A stretch of 64,000 bases of DNA from Scytalidium lignicola (GCA_002812745.2 NCSJ02000055.1:108782-172781); one strand, 5' to 3'. Counted from the stretch's first letter, positions 45,261 to 58,152 are shown. Made by a program: numbers and translations. The notes: generated by a model not told the origin, from the sequence alone.

Positions 45261-46859
45261 TTATCCTAAAAACTTCTTCAAGGCGCCTCCGATGTTCTCC
45301 AAATCCAGCAAAAAGCTGTCATGTCCAAAGAGACTGAGATCCTCCCCCAACTCCACATGCGTGACATTTTTGTTCCCTGCCATCCTCAACGTCTCTGCAA
45401 TCTCCTTCTGCTGCCACGCCGGGAAGAGAATATCAGTTGCAACGCCTAACACAAGCGCAGGATGATCTCTCAGGGCTTTTAGTCCATCCACTAGATCAGC
45501 TGGGGGACTCTTAGATGCCTGTGTAACTGGATCGGAGAGAGAGGGGCTGTTGGGGTTAGAGTCAGGCTGTTCCTCGTATGGCGTTTCCGGTAGTGTTAAA
45601 CTGCAAGATGTAGCATCCAGGGCAGTGACCGCATCGTAAGAGTTTGATTCAAGCCGAGCCGCGTGAGCGGCTCTTCGTGTGGCAGCAGCCTTTTGGTTTG
45701 CGACGCCCAGATCGAAAAGATCCATGGCCTTGCTGACATAGAGCCAACTATTTGGGTCATATTCCAGACAGAATTTCTCGCCTGCATGGTCCAGGTATGT
45801 CTCGATGAGGAAATCCGGACACAGAGCGGGAGGCTTACTGGCATCTGCTCGTCGACGTCCAAATCGTTGCTCCCATTCTGGCCCAGAGCGGTATGTAACG
45901 GTTGCGATCTCACGCGCGAGCTTCATACCTGCATGTGGTGGAACCTTGCCGTAGTAGAACCCCCTATTCCAGTTTGGATCCATCATCAGGACTTGGCGCT
46001 GCGTATGTCTCATTGCAATACTGTAAGGGTGACTTCTCGCACACCCAGATATACTGACGATACGGCCCACGCGAGACGGGAAGAGAACTCCTGCTGCTAA
46101 GGATTGCATACCACCCATTGAGGATCCGACACTTGCATACAGCTTCTGGATTCCTAACCCATCTAACAAGCGGAATTGTGCCCGGACCATATCCTCCATT
46201 GTGAGTATTGGGAATCGAGTAGCGTAGCGCTGCCCATCTGCAGGATCAACGCTACTTGGTCCTGTAGAGCCGTAGCAACCTCCTACAACGTTGGTGCATA
46301 TTATAAAGTACTTATTTGTATCAAGAGGACCACCGGGTCCTATAAATTTCTCCCACCATCCCGGCTTGGAATTCTTTTCTGTAGAATGGGCGTGCGAAGA
46401 GGCTGACAAGCCGGTGTGTAGCAGTATGACATTTGATTTATCCGCGTTCATCTGTCCCCAGGTTTCATATGCGATTTCAAACTCAGGTAGGACACCACCC
46501 CAATCGAGAAGTAATGGATCATGACATTGGAAGGTTTCGGTTGCACCGCTCGTGTACGAAGGTTCTGGGCCGCTGGAGAGAGTGCGGGCTTCCAGGTTCG
46601 CAGACTTGGATTCAATGGCGTCTAGACATGGAAATGCCATGGCGGGATTGGAGGATTCTGTCTGCGCAGCTGCGCTGGCTTTTCGTGAGCCATTTGTGTG
46701 CAATTGCCTGGAATTCTTCTGCAGAGCTGTTTTTTGAGATATCTTGTGTGAGGAGGGTGTTGACGAGGTGTTTCGAGGCCATGCCTTCCAGACCTGCGCT
46801 CTCGACGTTTGCTTGGCTGCTGTCCGAGCCGCGGCGACGACACTCCGTGTAGTGTTCAT
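45261..46859 (-). CDS. cysA: CysA/Cys2-type serine O-acyltransferase (MetX family)
   Basis: A single exon of 532 residues. The N-terminal 70 residues are basic, Ser/Ala-rich and lack acids ([19 protein letters not shown]), as expected for a mitochondrial presequence. The alpha/beta-hydrolase domain runs from [20 protein letters not shown] through [31 protein letters not shown] and the nucleophile elbow GSSMGG to catalytic Asp in GVATDILFP and His in SLFGHDSF. The [16 protein letters not shown] and [19 protein letters not shown] segments fit the fungal CysA/Cys2 group, which acylates serine for cysteine synthesis, better than homoserine acetyltransferase Met2, although both share the fold. A low-complexity insert (Ala/Arg- then Ser/Pro-rich, about residues 395-465) precedes the last strand. 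Acetyl versus succinyl donor cannot be decided here. Confidence 0.9.
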   Translation of the reverse strand: MNTTRSVVAAARTAAKQTSRAQVWKAWPRNTSSTPSSHKISQKTALQKNSRQLHTNGSRKASAAAQTESSNPAMAFPCLDAIESKSANLEARTLSSGPEPSYTSGATETFQCHDPLLLDWGGVLPEFEIAYETWGQMNADKSNVILLHTGLSASSHAHSTEKNSKPGWWEKFIGPGGPLDTNKYFIICTNVVGGCYGSTGPSSVDPADGQRYATRFPILTMEDMVRAQFRLLDGLGIQKLYASVGSSMGGMQSLAAGVLFPSRVGRIVSISGCARSHPYSIAMRHTQRQVLMMDPNWNRGFYYGKVPPHAGMKLAREIATVTYRSGPEWEQRFGRRRADASKPPALCPDFLIETYLDHAGEKFCLEYDPNSWLYVSKAMDLFDLGVANQKAAATRRAAHAARLESNSYDAVTALDATSCSLTLPETPYEEQPDSNPNSPSLSDPVTQASKSPPADLVDGLKALRDHPALVLGVATDILFPAWQQKEIAETLRMAGNKNVTHVELGEDLSLFGHDSFLLDLENIGGALKKFLG

Positions 46860-47370
46860 GGTTTGCTATCGAAATGGGAGAGTCTCTACGATATAAAGCT
46901 AAAGAGAACTGCGTCCTCCTGTCAGATTTATTCAGCTCGCCGACGAGCGATGGGCCGATCGCAATGACTCTAGATTCGACTTCTCAACTTTCCCCATCGC
47001 CGGTCGAGTAGCCCGAGGCTCAGCCGAATCGATGTTGATTGCAGCAAAAATTGCGTGCGAAAACGTGACTTATCCACTAAAGCTTATCAGCCTTGCGCTA
47101 AGAAACGCTAGCAAGGTGGTTCTCCCTTGCATTGGCCCGTTTTCGCTACCAACGTATTTGCTTGTGTTGTGCAGGGACACACGTCATGGGCCACGCCGCT
47201 GCCAGAGCCAATATCACAACACAATGCACCACAACTCCATGATTCCAAAATTTATGTCCAAAAGCACAGCAGGTTCAGCTTCCACGGAGCAGAAGCGTTT
47301 CTCAACTATAATCTTGAATATTTTTGTTGGGAGTAAGCAAAGATAAGTCTTTGCAAACCTCAACGTCACA
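46860..47370. promoter_or_regulatory. Divergent upstream region, cysA / decayed gene
   Basis: 511 bp between the cysA start and the first ATG of the decayed gene. No specific element is claimed. Confidence 0.4.
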
Positions 47371-48495
47371 ATGGCTGCCGTATCGCAGACTCTCTTTAGC
47401 CGGCTCTCCAGACAGCTATCACCAGTTCCAGCTTCTAGACATGAACCAAGCGTAGCCGACGTGTTGATAGCCAAACAGTTGATCCGTTATAAGTCTAGCC
47501 TTCCACTTGAAATAGTCGACCTCATAATCGACTTTGCAGAGTACTGGCCCCATTCAACAACTCCCATGATGCCTGCACCTGTCACAATTATGGCAGGTAG
47601 GAACGAAAATCAAATGATTGTTAGATCTTCTCTCCCATTGACACTAATTGGTCTTTGCTAACCTGGTCAAGCTGCGAACTCTTCCGCTATGTTATCCCCT
47701 GAATCCAACATCCACTGGTTATCAACTAGTATCTGGTTCGTCCGATGAAGAGGTGAAAGCGTATGCGACTATGGAACCTCTACCATGGCTAGAACAAAAT
47801 GAGGCCCCGAATGATTCTACTAAGGAAGTTCTCCACCATTGGCTCTCACAATCCAGACCCCGATCCGAACATCCTTGTAGGAAGATTGTTTCACTTTCAA
47901 GAGTCATGACCAAGGCTGGGGAGGGGGTCCTAGCTGTCGGGGAACCTACAATGGTTCCTTCTCGTGGTTCGATGTTGGCTTAGAACGAGTTTGCGCTACT
48001 CGAAATGGTATGACGCATCTGTGTTAACAATTATCTAGCAAAATCTGACATATCATAGGAAAAGTCATTCCTACACAGAACGATGATGACATCTCTCCAT
48101 TTCCGATCCACATTGAAGATTCAGAGAAAAAGCCAATCACCTGCATTCTTCGCACAATTAAGCCTGTCACATTACCTACCAATCCTAATCGACCTGACCA
48201 TGGTCGATTCGAGCATCCACTCATTCCCAATGAAAGTGCCTTACAGAAGAATCTAACCGCAACATGAGAGGACCAAGACTACACGATCACATGGTCAGCT
48301 GACGATAGTGTCGTACCTGGTTCTCTTGAAGCAGATGAGTTAGAGGCACAAGGTCGCGGAATAGAGACGGGATCAGGTGAATTTGTCAGGAATCTGATGC
48401 CTGGAGATATTATTACTGTATGGGCTAAGGCCCGATTTCCGGAGTGGATTAACAACGTTAAAAGCATGAGGATTGATGTTTATTGGGCTGTGTAA
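47371..48495 (+). pseudogene. Decayed fungal gene with F-box-like N-terminus
   Basis: Homologous-looking sequence is spread over three frames. The first frame (from 47371) includes LPLEIVDLIIDFAEYWPHST and runs into TAA at 47659. A second frame resumes with ANLVKLRTLPLCYPLNP through SQSRPRSEHPCRKIV. A third frame, entered near 47887 beside a short T run, reads FTFKSHDQGWGGGPSCRGTY up to a plausible 51-nt intron (48008-48058). It then continues GKVIPTQNDDDISPFPIHIE with an in-frame TGA at 48265-48267, and ends FVRNLMPGDIITVWAKARFP and DVYWAV at 48495. Two frameshifts plus a stop (CGA to TGA would explain it) indicate a pseudogene, though indels could partly be sequence errors. The family is a fungal hypothetical with an F-box-like start; no function is known to me. 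Confidence 0.75.
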
Positions 48496-49037
48496 TGAGT
48501 TGAGCATAAGCGACCCTGGTGTTTTGGTATGCATTATGGCTATATACGAGGGGGAGACATAGATAGGAATGATACCTTCCTGGTATGCTAGGTGAATTAT
48601 GATGTAACGAATGGGATTTGTTCATAGTCTGTTGGAATTCTTTTTGGTGGAAACCACCTCTTATGTAACTAAGTTTAGAACGAATACCTCGCAACGTTAA
48701 TGGGTGAGAGAAGAAGCTGAGGTTAAAGATTTGAATGAAAGAGCAGTTACTAAAGAGATCACGCTTTGAAGTTACAAATTTGAAAGTGAAACTGATTAAA
48801 TCAGCCTCGTCAACCCAAGCCTCGTCGCGAGGCTGACATAGCCGAACTCATACTTCAGACGTCACTAATAGATACCCATGATGCATCTGAAAGCTACTAT
48901 AAGTGAGACCAGATCACTTGTACCTCAATACAATACGGATTTCTTTACTAAGTACTATAAAGTGCTCAAAGAAACCGGTACACGCCGGCATTTCTCAAAA
49001 TTTACCATATAATACAGCATCCTCTTCCTTACCGTAG
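48496..49037. other. Intergenic, upstream of Nudix gene
   Basis: 542 bp between the pseudogene end and the Nudix start. No feature is supported beyond promoter function. Confidence 0.45.
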
Positions 49038-50164
49038 ATGCTCAAACGCGCCCAACGTCTCCATTCTCAGTTACGGCCTTCATATACAGCAAAATTCATA
49101 GCAAATAAGATGACTACCTTCACACTTCCAGATTCAGATGACATCCAAGTGTCGCTTGTAGAGGGCCTTTCAAAAGAACAACTACTCGAGTTCCCCGCTT
49201 TCAAGGTATAGGATCCAATTCTCCTAATAACTCAAATAAACATTTCCACATACAATCTTGCGCCATATTTTACCTTTATACGCATGTATAGTCAATTAAA
49301 ACGCCTAGTCCTTTTTCCTTTTTCCTTTAAATAAGGCAAAATACTAACTAACATCCACCAAAAAAGAACTGGCTCTCCACCCTACGCCAACACCTCTCCC
49401 TCCAGTCCAACTCGCCAACCCATGAATTTCACTCCTCACCTTATACCCTCCGCTCCATAAAAATCCAATCAATAGACCGATTCGGCAGCAATAGACTCGG
49501 ATTCATCAAATTCGTCGCCGATGTCCAGAACTCAGACGGCGAGAAGCTCCCCGGAAGCGTATTCCTTCGCGGTGCAAGCGTCGGCATGCTAGTTGTGCTA
49601 ACACCGGACGATGCTCCTGAGGAGAAGTACGTGCTGCTAACGGTGCAGCCGAGAGTTGCGGCGGGGAGTCTGCGGTTGGTGGAGTTGCCTGCTGGGATGG
49701 TGGATGGGGGGACATTTGCGGGCAGTGCGGCGAGGGAGATTGAGGAGGAGCTGGGTAAGTAGTAGGAAATGAAGATATAAGATTTATATGCGATTGAAGA
49801 CTTACGCTTCCTATCCACAGGCCTCAAGATCCCCGAATCCGAACTCACAAATCTAACCGAACTAGCCATCCCTCCTCCCTCTTCTTCTTCCAAGGACCCC
49901 CAGAATGAGAATCTCCCTAGAGCAGTGTTCCCTTCCCCAGGAGGTTGTGACGAATACATCCCGATCTTTATGCATGAGAAACGCGTCCCACGGGAGACGT
50001 TGAATGAATGGGCTGGGAAACTCACGGGGCTGAGGGATGAAGGAGAGAAAATCACGTTGAAGGTGGTTAAGTTGGAGGATCTGTGGCGAGAAGGCGCGAG
50101 GGATGCGAAGGCGTTGAGTGCATGGGCACTTTGGGAGGGATGTAAGAGGAAGGGATTAATATGA
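49038..50164 (+). CDS. Nudix hydrolase, ADP-sugar pyrophosphatase type (YSA1/NUDT14-like)
   Basis: Exons 49038-49205, 49367-49754 and 49821-50164 join across introns of 161 and 66 nt to give 299 residues. The domain contains FIKFVADVQNSDGEKLPGSV, RGASVGMLVVLTPDD, VELPAG and the Nudix helix AAREIEEELGL, where splicing completes the final Gly-Leu. The REUxEExGU half of the Nudix box is intact, but the upstream Gly and Glu positions are Ala and Gly (AGMVDGGTFAGSAARE), an alteration seen also in plant-type ADP-glucose/ADP-ribose members. FPSPGGCDEYIPIFMHEKRV follows. The family splits ADP-ribose or ADP-sugars to AMP and sugar phosphate. A second ATG at 49110 would remove a basic N-terminus (MLKRAQRLHSQLRPSY) that could target mitochondria. 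Confidence 0.9.
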
Positions 50165-51110
50165 TACTATGGTGTTGGTGTTGGAGGGGAAGTTTAGAAG
50201 TTTTGTCATCAACGATTTAGTAATTAATTGACTTGGACGACATATGACTTAGGTTTGTGAATACCTCACGAAGGCACATAACATCAAGAGACAGATAAGT
50301 TCTAACNTTTTTTCTCTTTATTTATCTTCCATTTCAGCCAAGACTCCGTCGTCAGCCAGAGCCAAATCCTATCTTTATGGTCCCAGACCAGTATCTCACT
50401 TGTTAAACCTACATACACAAGGGCAGACCGGAAAACCTTGAACCATCTTTAAAAATCAGGAGTATCTTTTCCAGTTCGCCCAAGCTCTTTCTTTTTACCA
50501 GTTGTATCAAACCCTAGGAAATAATAAAATGTATATCAATCAAAGTTGGCGAACCACCCATGCATGCACGCAAAAAACATGTGTTAAGAGTCGTGGAAAC
50601 AGGCCCGCCAAACCTTCTCTCCAGTTTGTGCTGAGCGAAAATACAACTCAAAAATGGAGATTCAAAGCCAAGCCGCTTGCAAAATGCCGTNAAAAAAAAC
50701 TATAAGGAATATATCCATCTTGCTCGAACGAGACATTTCTTTGTCCGTATTCGAGTTCTGCCGTTACTGATAAGAGCGTGCTGTTGAACCCAAGCTTTTT
50801 CAAATAAAAGAAATCTATGCCACGTTCATAAAACGCATTGAATACCGAAAACAGATTCGAAGATGACTTTTTCCTTTCGGAACCTGGATCACCTACTTCG
50901 CAGAATCCTGCAAAGGGTGAGCAGGCCTATCAAATGGACACCATATTAGGGACAGGAAACTTGTTTCAGCCTCTTTGTCCAGCCATACAGACAGTATTCC
51001 AAATGACCATCACCTCTTTCGGAGAATGGCAAGTCCCAGATGTCAAGGCGAGAGAACCCAACTCACCACAGCTGGCACAACGTTACGCGGTCCAGCTTGA
51101 CGGATGAAAT
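50165..51110. other. Convergent intergenic space with two ambiguous bases
   Basis: 946 bp between the ends of the Nudix (+) and nucleotidyltransferase (-) genes. Ambiguous bases at 50307 and 50691 adjoin T and A runs. Frames at 50502-50705 and 50838-51107 show no coding signal. Confidence 0.5.
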
Positions 51111-54100
51111 TCAACCGCCTTTCCGCTCTGACTCGTTGTGAGGTGGCTTCTCGCTATGAGACTGTCCATTTGCCGGACCCTTCAGATCGCCAGCTTGCCC
51201 TTTCTTCTTGTTCTTTGGTATCTTCTGCCACGTACCAAAAGGGCCAGTCTCACTCTTAGATCCTCGTGTGTGACCATTGGCCTTTACTGTTGGTGAAGAA
51301 GGGCTGTTCACTCCGCTAGGCTTGGTGGCGGTCCTGTGAGGTTCCCCTTTCATATCCTTTACTCCAGCACCGTTCATGCTAAGCTTGCGCTCAAACGAAG
51401 ACTCAAACTTTCGGGTTGTGGTAGGGGAAGGTGTCTTGATCTCATAGACTGGTGATAAGTATGATGCCTCATCACGGAAGACATCGTTCTGGCCAACACC
51501 GATGTCAAGAGGAGATACCCCACCATTCTGAGGCTGGCGTGCTAAACGATTTCGGGGATTTGGTGACGGTCGCGAGTTACTATTTGTCTGCTCCGTAGGT
51601 ATGACGCCATTAGCCGTGAGATTAGGATGTTGCGATGAGCTTCCATTGACCACTGGAGGCGCTGTGAAGGATGGAATAGGCTCAGTATGAACTCCATTAA
51701 CAACTGGTGAAGCTTGGACTGGCTGCTCGATTCTCAACTCCTTCATCAGTGGTGTCCGGATCTCCAGCTCTGAAGATGCGTTGGCGGTTGCGAAAGAGGC
51801 TTGAGACATAGAATCCACAGACCCAACCGCAGTTTCATAGCCAATGTCTTCCGACACAGAGCTCTCACTCGTTGAGATATGCCTACTTAACCCTATCACT
51901 GGCGTTGAATACCCTGAACCATTGACTACTAGTGGGCCGTGGGTATTCATGCTGCGTAAGCCACTACTTGACGTGCCCTGTTGTGATGATGCAGAAGTTA
52001 TCGGAGCAGAATGTGCACCAGTGGAGAATGACCGATCATGGCCAAGAGGCGAAGGAGATCTAGAAGGTCGCCTTAGACGATCGAGAATAGACGGAGGCAA
52101 TTGATCTTGTGACAACCGGCGCCTTGTTTGACCAATATCTCCGAATGCTGGAATCGCTGCAGGCATGAGGGATGCTCTACGATTTGCTGGACTTGCTGGA
52201 TGATCATTCACATAGTAACCAACGTACTCCTTTGGTGTGCGATCCTCGGGAGGACTATTAGATTGTGTTCTGTAGGTCCCAGCCTCCAAGTGAGGTTCAA
52301 CAGGTTCGTCTGCGATGAAATTTGGAATTATAACCCCATTCGCCTGTCTTAATGGGTGATAGATGCCAAGCCCATTTGGAGATTGTGGGAGAACACCGGC
52401 CGCTTGCACCTGCGCCGTTCGAGAAGCAGGCTGCGATTGGGAGCGCAAAGAACTACTTGACATTCCAGCTCCTGCTCCAGATCCACTTGCGACAGTAGAT
52501 CTGTGCATGCGCCTGTCCAAGTCAGGCACTGCAGCGGTTAGGGATGGCGACGAAGGACTTGTGCTAGGGTTGTGATACGCATAAAATGGTCCGGCTTGAT
52601 ATTGTAGTGGGTAGAAGTAAGAATCTGGGCGTATAGGGGCTGTTAAAGGCGGCTGTTCATATGTTGGCGTTCGATTTCTATCACTTGGCTGTTGAGCACT
52701 TCCACTGTTCCCCTGCATCCGAGCCTGGGACTGCGCATATGCTTGGGCTTGCGCCACCATATTCTGCGATTGCTGGGCCAATAGGTGCATCCTAAGAGAG
52801 GTCTCCTGGGCTTGAAGTAAGGAATAAGATGCAAATAATTCATTGTGCAACTGCGCATTAGCCTGCTGAGCAAACCAGAGATCCTGTCCAGGCATGTTTG
52901 GCTGTAAGGCTTGCGGTACGTAGGATGCAATGTTATCAAATGCGCCACTAGATGCCCTGCGATTTCCCGTACCATTTCGGTTGTTTTGATTGCTATGTCG
53001 ACCGCCACGGTGCGTACCACCTCTTCCTCTTCCTGATTGAGAAGTACTTCGTGATAATATTGGTCTTGGTGCTGGAGCACGTCTCTCCCAAACTCTCTCT
53101 TCCTCTGGGGGATATTCATATTGTTGGCAACATTCATCCAGTTTCGCCTCAGATATTAAATCGAAGGCTCGTCTGAGTTCCATATGCAATCCACGAAACG
53201 ACGTATCGTCTGCGGTATTACCCAAATTCCGAGTGATGTTGAAGGGCTCTTCCACACAGAGTCTGTTATTATTTGACAAGTGCCATTTCTTGTCAAACTT
53301 GGTGAGTCGATTTCCTCCACGTACAGACACAACAACCTTGTCATAGTCGAATTCATGGCCATAGAAGCGGAAGAAAAAGAACAGGAGTTGTCCTAAAGTT
53401 TCCTCGTTTTTCTGGCCATATTCCTTTAACTGTTCGAGGTCATCGGCGAATGTGCTTGGCTTTCCGTCGTGGGTGAGCCTTGCTCCAGGCCATTCATGGA
53501 GAGCTGGAAGGATAGGAGGATTTCGACTCTGAAGGAAATAGATAATCATGCAAATCCAGGTATACGAACTCAACGTACCGCCAAATGCTGCATATATGTG
53601 AGAGGTGTGCATGTAAAAGGGAGGTGTATACTACTAACCTGCATCATTCAATATCCTTCGCTTTGTCCAATGCTTAACAATCATAGCCAATGGTCGTACC
53701 CGAGGATCTATCTGAACATATGTCTTGACCATCCGAGTATTCTCAAGTGCGAGCACATTGTTCACGTTCATATCACATGCTAGTGATAATTCCGGGTCCC
53801 AGATCTTGACGATCGGTACCTTGGCGCTAGACACACAGATAACCCTCTCCATACCACCTAATTCGGAAGCTTAGTGTTAGTACAGTATCTCAGAGAAGGA
53901 AGGATTGGAAAAGATGTGGGGATCCGTACTTCTAGCCAGAAGCTCTGCTATCATACAGACACCCTCTAGTTCTTTCCACGGCGTCGTGATGCATATGTCA
54001 ACTACACAACTGATTAGTATCCATATCTTTGCCCAGTATAGCACCCAATCTCAAACTCACCATCCGATTCATCAGTACATAACAGATTCCCCGACGAGCC

Positions 54101-55057
54101 AAATACATGCACCTGTATATCGTGGCCCGGCCACTCATTATTTAATAACGTCACCAGCTTCTCGACAAGTTTCCGCCTCTTGACTTCAGATTCGGGCGTT
54201 GGTAATAACCGGTCGTAGAGTTCCCGCATGTCTGAGGAGAGCCGTTTCTCCTCCTCTTCTGTCAGTTCACTTTTCAAGTCTGCAGACTTCACGTCGTCCA
54301 GCTTTTCAGTTCCAAGGCTATAAGCCATACGCCGCCTTGCTTGTGTCATCGCTGTCTCAAAACGGCATCCTCGTGGTGGTGGTAAGGGTCGCAACGATGG
54401 AAGAGTGCTATTTGATTCGGAATATGCCGATCGTGGCGAGTGGTTGTTCGTTGCCGTAGGCGAGGGTTCCCTCGATTCAAACGAGAATTTGCGGGCATGT
54501 TGATGTGGTGTTGAAGGGACAGAACTTGAATGGTGTGCAGCATTGGCGTGATGATGTTGAGTAAGGGGATGTGCAGGATGTGCTTTCGACAAGTCGAACT
54601 TCTTCGCAGGCATCTTCAGGACTTCCTTCTCTGTTATGAGCGGACGCTCGCCTTTGCTGGATTTGCGTACGTCTTTATTCCCATGACCAGTCCGCGGTGA
54701 AGATTTGTGGTTCTTGTCTGTATTTCCACCACCGGAGCCAAATCTCGGTCCAGGCACAGCCTGGATATGCTGTGCGGAAAGCAATGGGGGAACCGGAGAC
54801 GAATGCAACCGGGCGGTCCTGCCCGATGTTATGAGGCGGTTGTAACGATCGAGCTGCTCCTGATGAAATGAGGGCTGCAACGGCAGAAGGATGGGCAAAA
54901 GATCGAGGTGGGCCGACACCTGCTGGGATGATACAATGGGACCCGACGAGGCAGATTTCGAGAGACTGTCAGCGAGTGTATTGCGCCGCACAAGTCGTGA
55001 CCATGAATCCGACTGGTATTGATACTGAGATTTACCAGCCGGTGACTGGCCCTCCAT
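51111..55057 (-). CDS. Cid1-family terminal nucleotidyltransferase with long disordered tail (CutB-like)
   Basis: Four exons (54061-55057, 53930-54001, 53639-53857, 51111-53587) join across introns of 59, 72 and 51 nt to give 1254 residues. The first ~230 residues are disordered with a His-rich patch. The catalytic core follows: VHVFGSSGN, then SDVDICIT formed by splicing (two catalytic Asp), the third Asp in LACDMNVNN, RPLAMIVKHWTKRR, FGGTLSSYTW and the PAP-associated segment LGQLLFFFFRFYGHEFDY. An Arg/Gly-rich patch and ~600 residues of Gln/Ser/Pro-rich disorder complete the protein. The family adds U, C or A to RNA 3' ends and promotes decapping and decay (Cid1 in fission yeast, CutA/CutB in Aspergillus). 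The ATG at 55057 is used; the longer frame starts with TTG. Confidence 0.92.
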
Positions 55058-55995
55058 CAACTCCGCGACTTTTCAAAGTCGCGATTGCGTACACGGGGGG
55101 AGGGAGGCGGGCGAGTGATGGATATTTGCGAGACGGGTCGAGGAGGTCGTCGTGGGAAAGGGGATGTGCGGGTAGGCCTCTGGACCACAACAAAAATCCA
55201 CTTCACCACTTCTGACGCCCTGACGACGGGGGAAATCTCTGTGACAGTGTGCCCGAGTGCAAAACAGAGCAGATTGAAAGGATACTGTCGTTGCCTCGTC
55301 TCCCAGGGACGGGGAAGGTCGCTGATGATCTTCGCGAGGGGTTACCTAAGGGTGTTCGGTGGTGGTGCAGAAGACAGAAGACAGAAGAGCAGAGCGGGTC
55401 GAAAGACAGGTCCAAGATGTCTGCTAGCAGAACATCCAACGACAACAAAACGGCAATATCCCAGGGGGGTTACTGATGCAGAAGATGGATCTGTTTCTCG
55501 AGTACCGTTGCCGGACGTGAATAGCAAGTAATGGGAGAAGCAGAGGTGAGGTCTCGTCTACCAGCCCGAATGCACACTAGCCCGGGAGTGTTTACGTGCG
55601 GCGGCAGTTACAACTTACGAAGTTCATCTAATTACCTGCTAGAAAGTACGGAGCGTGAACTTATGCTCTGAGACGGGGTCAAAGACGTGTCTAGAAGAAC
55701 CATCAAGAGATTCCATGCAAGGCTGCCCTTGCAGCTGCATCGCCCACCAGACCCTTTTATGTCGGCCATTGTTGTTCGCCCACCGAACTCTTTGCTGTGA
55801 ATCACTCATTGCTGGGCAACCGCCCATACGCGGGTCCTTGGGAGACAATGGAGAACTGCTGCTGGACTGCATCGGCGGATGGAACGAACCTCCCGCTGGG
55901 CAATTTTGTCTCTTTCATTCGCCCGGTAGATATTGGGGTCATGGGCTAAGGCACCACATATATGGCTTTTCTTACGGCGAATTTGGGTTTTTCTT

Positions 55996-56027
55996 ACCAC
56001 TGCACCACTGCACCACTGCACTACTGT
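55996..56027. repeat. ACCACTGC octamer repeat (x4)
   Basis: Three exact ACCACTGC units and one variant (ACTACTGT) in tandem. Confidence 0.85.
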
Positions 56028-58152
56028 ACGTGTAGATTGGATCCATGAGGGTGCTGATGGCAGCAGCCATTCAGGCGGCGAGGAGCACAGGAATGGGTTC
56101 GTGTTTCGCAGTTGATGCTCCCCGGATCGGACAGCAGCAAGTGGCAGGTCGCAACCCGCGCACGACAAAGCAGCGAACAGCCAGAGCGCCATCTTCCTTC
56201 CACCAGAAAGAAGGGGGAAATTGTGATGAGAACCACATCCTAAACCATCTAACCGCCCGTGAACGACTGTCTAATTGTCTGCCCCACTCACGCTCTCTGC
56301 CACAGCTACAAGAACCTTTTAGGATGTGTCTCGCTTCTTCGCACGACTCTCGCGGGCGCGCTCTCCAGGAGTGAACATATCTATATCTAGCACGTGCTGT
56401 GTACCGGTCCACAACACTCCCAGAGCTGAATTCACGGTTCTAATGGTCGTATTGTACGTAGAGAGCAAGTGAGCCATTAGGGTAGGTGAGGCTGACGATT
56501 ACGGCTTGTCTCTCGATTTGGCAATATCCAAAGCTCGTATTACGGTTTCAGCAGCTCGCACCTTCCTAGAAATATCGTCAATCATCCAAACCCCAGCCTA
56601 ATAATAATAAATTGGTTTATCGACCCAAATAACCGGAGTTTACCTTTTGGTTAAGACACTACTACAGTAGTCACAACTAAAGCAACGCCACGAACTGACA
56701 ACTCAAAACACTTTGAACTTTTCTCTCACAAGCTAAGCACCACAATTTCAACCGTAATCGCATTACCGCGTTCCTTGTGAAAGGATGCCCACAAGCGGAG
56801 CTGTCGCACGGTAGATCGGTAGAACGTAGGGCAAGCGGGAGCAGGATCCGTCCAAGCATCGCAGGCATAGCGAATCTGGTCCTGCATACTGTACCAGTAG
56901 CTCACTACCCTTAATTGTCGGATTCTCTCTCACCCGGATTGACTACAGTTCTCGCCAGAGCTACGCCGCACCAGACTCTGCTAATTGTTAGGGAGGCTGA
57001 GAGAGATCCTCCGTATTGATATCCCATCTCTCCTTCCAGGACATGAAATCCGGGGAAATCGTGGGACCCACGGCCCACAGAATGAACCCAGGCAAAGGGC
57101 GCCACACCCGCGGCAGAGCTGGCAAGGGACAACAGAAATCCTTCAGCTTGAAGATCTAGATCGCTGTACTAAAAAGGGCTGCAATCCTCGATCGCGGAAG
57201 ACACGCCGAGATACAAAAGCGACAGACGCGGATTCTCGAGATACCGTAGCCAAAGTGGTTGCTGGTGGCTGACGCGAAAGAGCAATCTGAAGGTGGAGCT
57301 GCCACTGTAATTACCATCAGCTCCTCTTCACAGACTCTTCCAACACACCTATAGGACTCCAGCCGCCTGTCAGCCACAAGACATGCGACCGATCAGCTAC
57401 GATAAGTCAGATATCTAGGCTCTGAGACTTCTAGACGAGTCAATTTCGAGGGTCTCAGTTGAGACTAGGGCTACAAAAGTTTCCAGCTAAACGGTTCTGA
57501 GTGCAAGCTTGAAATGACGTCTATTCAGCCAAGCCGTTAGATATAACATCAAAGCGCAGTGTCTATGGGAGAGCTTTCCCCTCCCCCAAACCAGGCGATA
57601 TGACGTGAGGGCTTTGTGCTCTGGAAAGAGTATTATTCCACTACTGACTGCAACAATTGAGATAAATTCATGGACTCTACGGTGTGTATGCAATTGTCTT
57701 TCGATCCAAGGCATGGGTATCACAAGCCTCACTTAGCGAAGTAAGGTCATCCTTGGTATAAAAATTAATAAGCTGAGTGAGTTTCCTAGAATAAACCTTA
57801 CCCGTGTATACGGATCCTTTTATAGGTGTGCACTTCTGCCGTACGACCATTGGTAACCGGTGAGCGAGCACACACACAAGTTGAGTGCTGAATAGTTATA
57901 TCAATTAGCTACAGCGGTGGGAACCCTTTCTTTCCTTCGTCTGCACTACAAACCAAGAAATTCTGAACCCTTTCCATGGGATTACTGTATATGCGTTAAC
58001 GATTACTATGCATAAAAAGCAAGCACCGAGCTACCAAAGGTTCACTTTACACGGTACGGAAGTACATTTTCTCCCAGTTTTGCCAATCGCGCTTTGGCAT
58101 GCACCAGTCAACGCAGAAAAGAGGAAAAGAAGAACACTTAAGCAAACAAAAG

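Noticed and set aside
55085..55531. 148-codon frame just upstream of the nucleotidyltransferase start
   Set aside because: Arg/Gly-rich text overlaps other frames on both strands and lies in the likely promoter or leader. No family resemblance.
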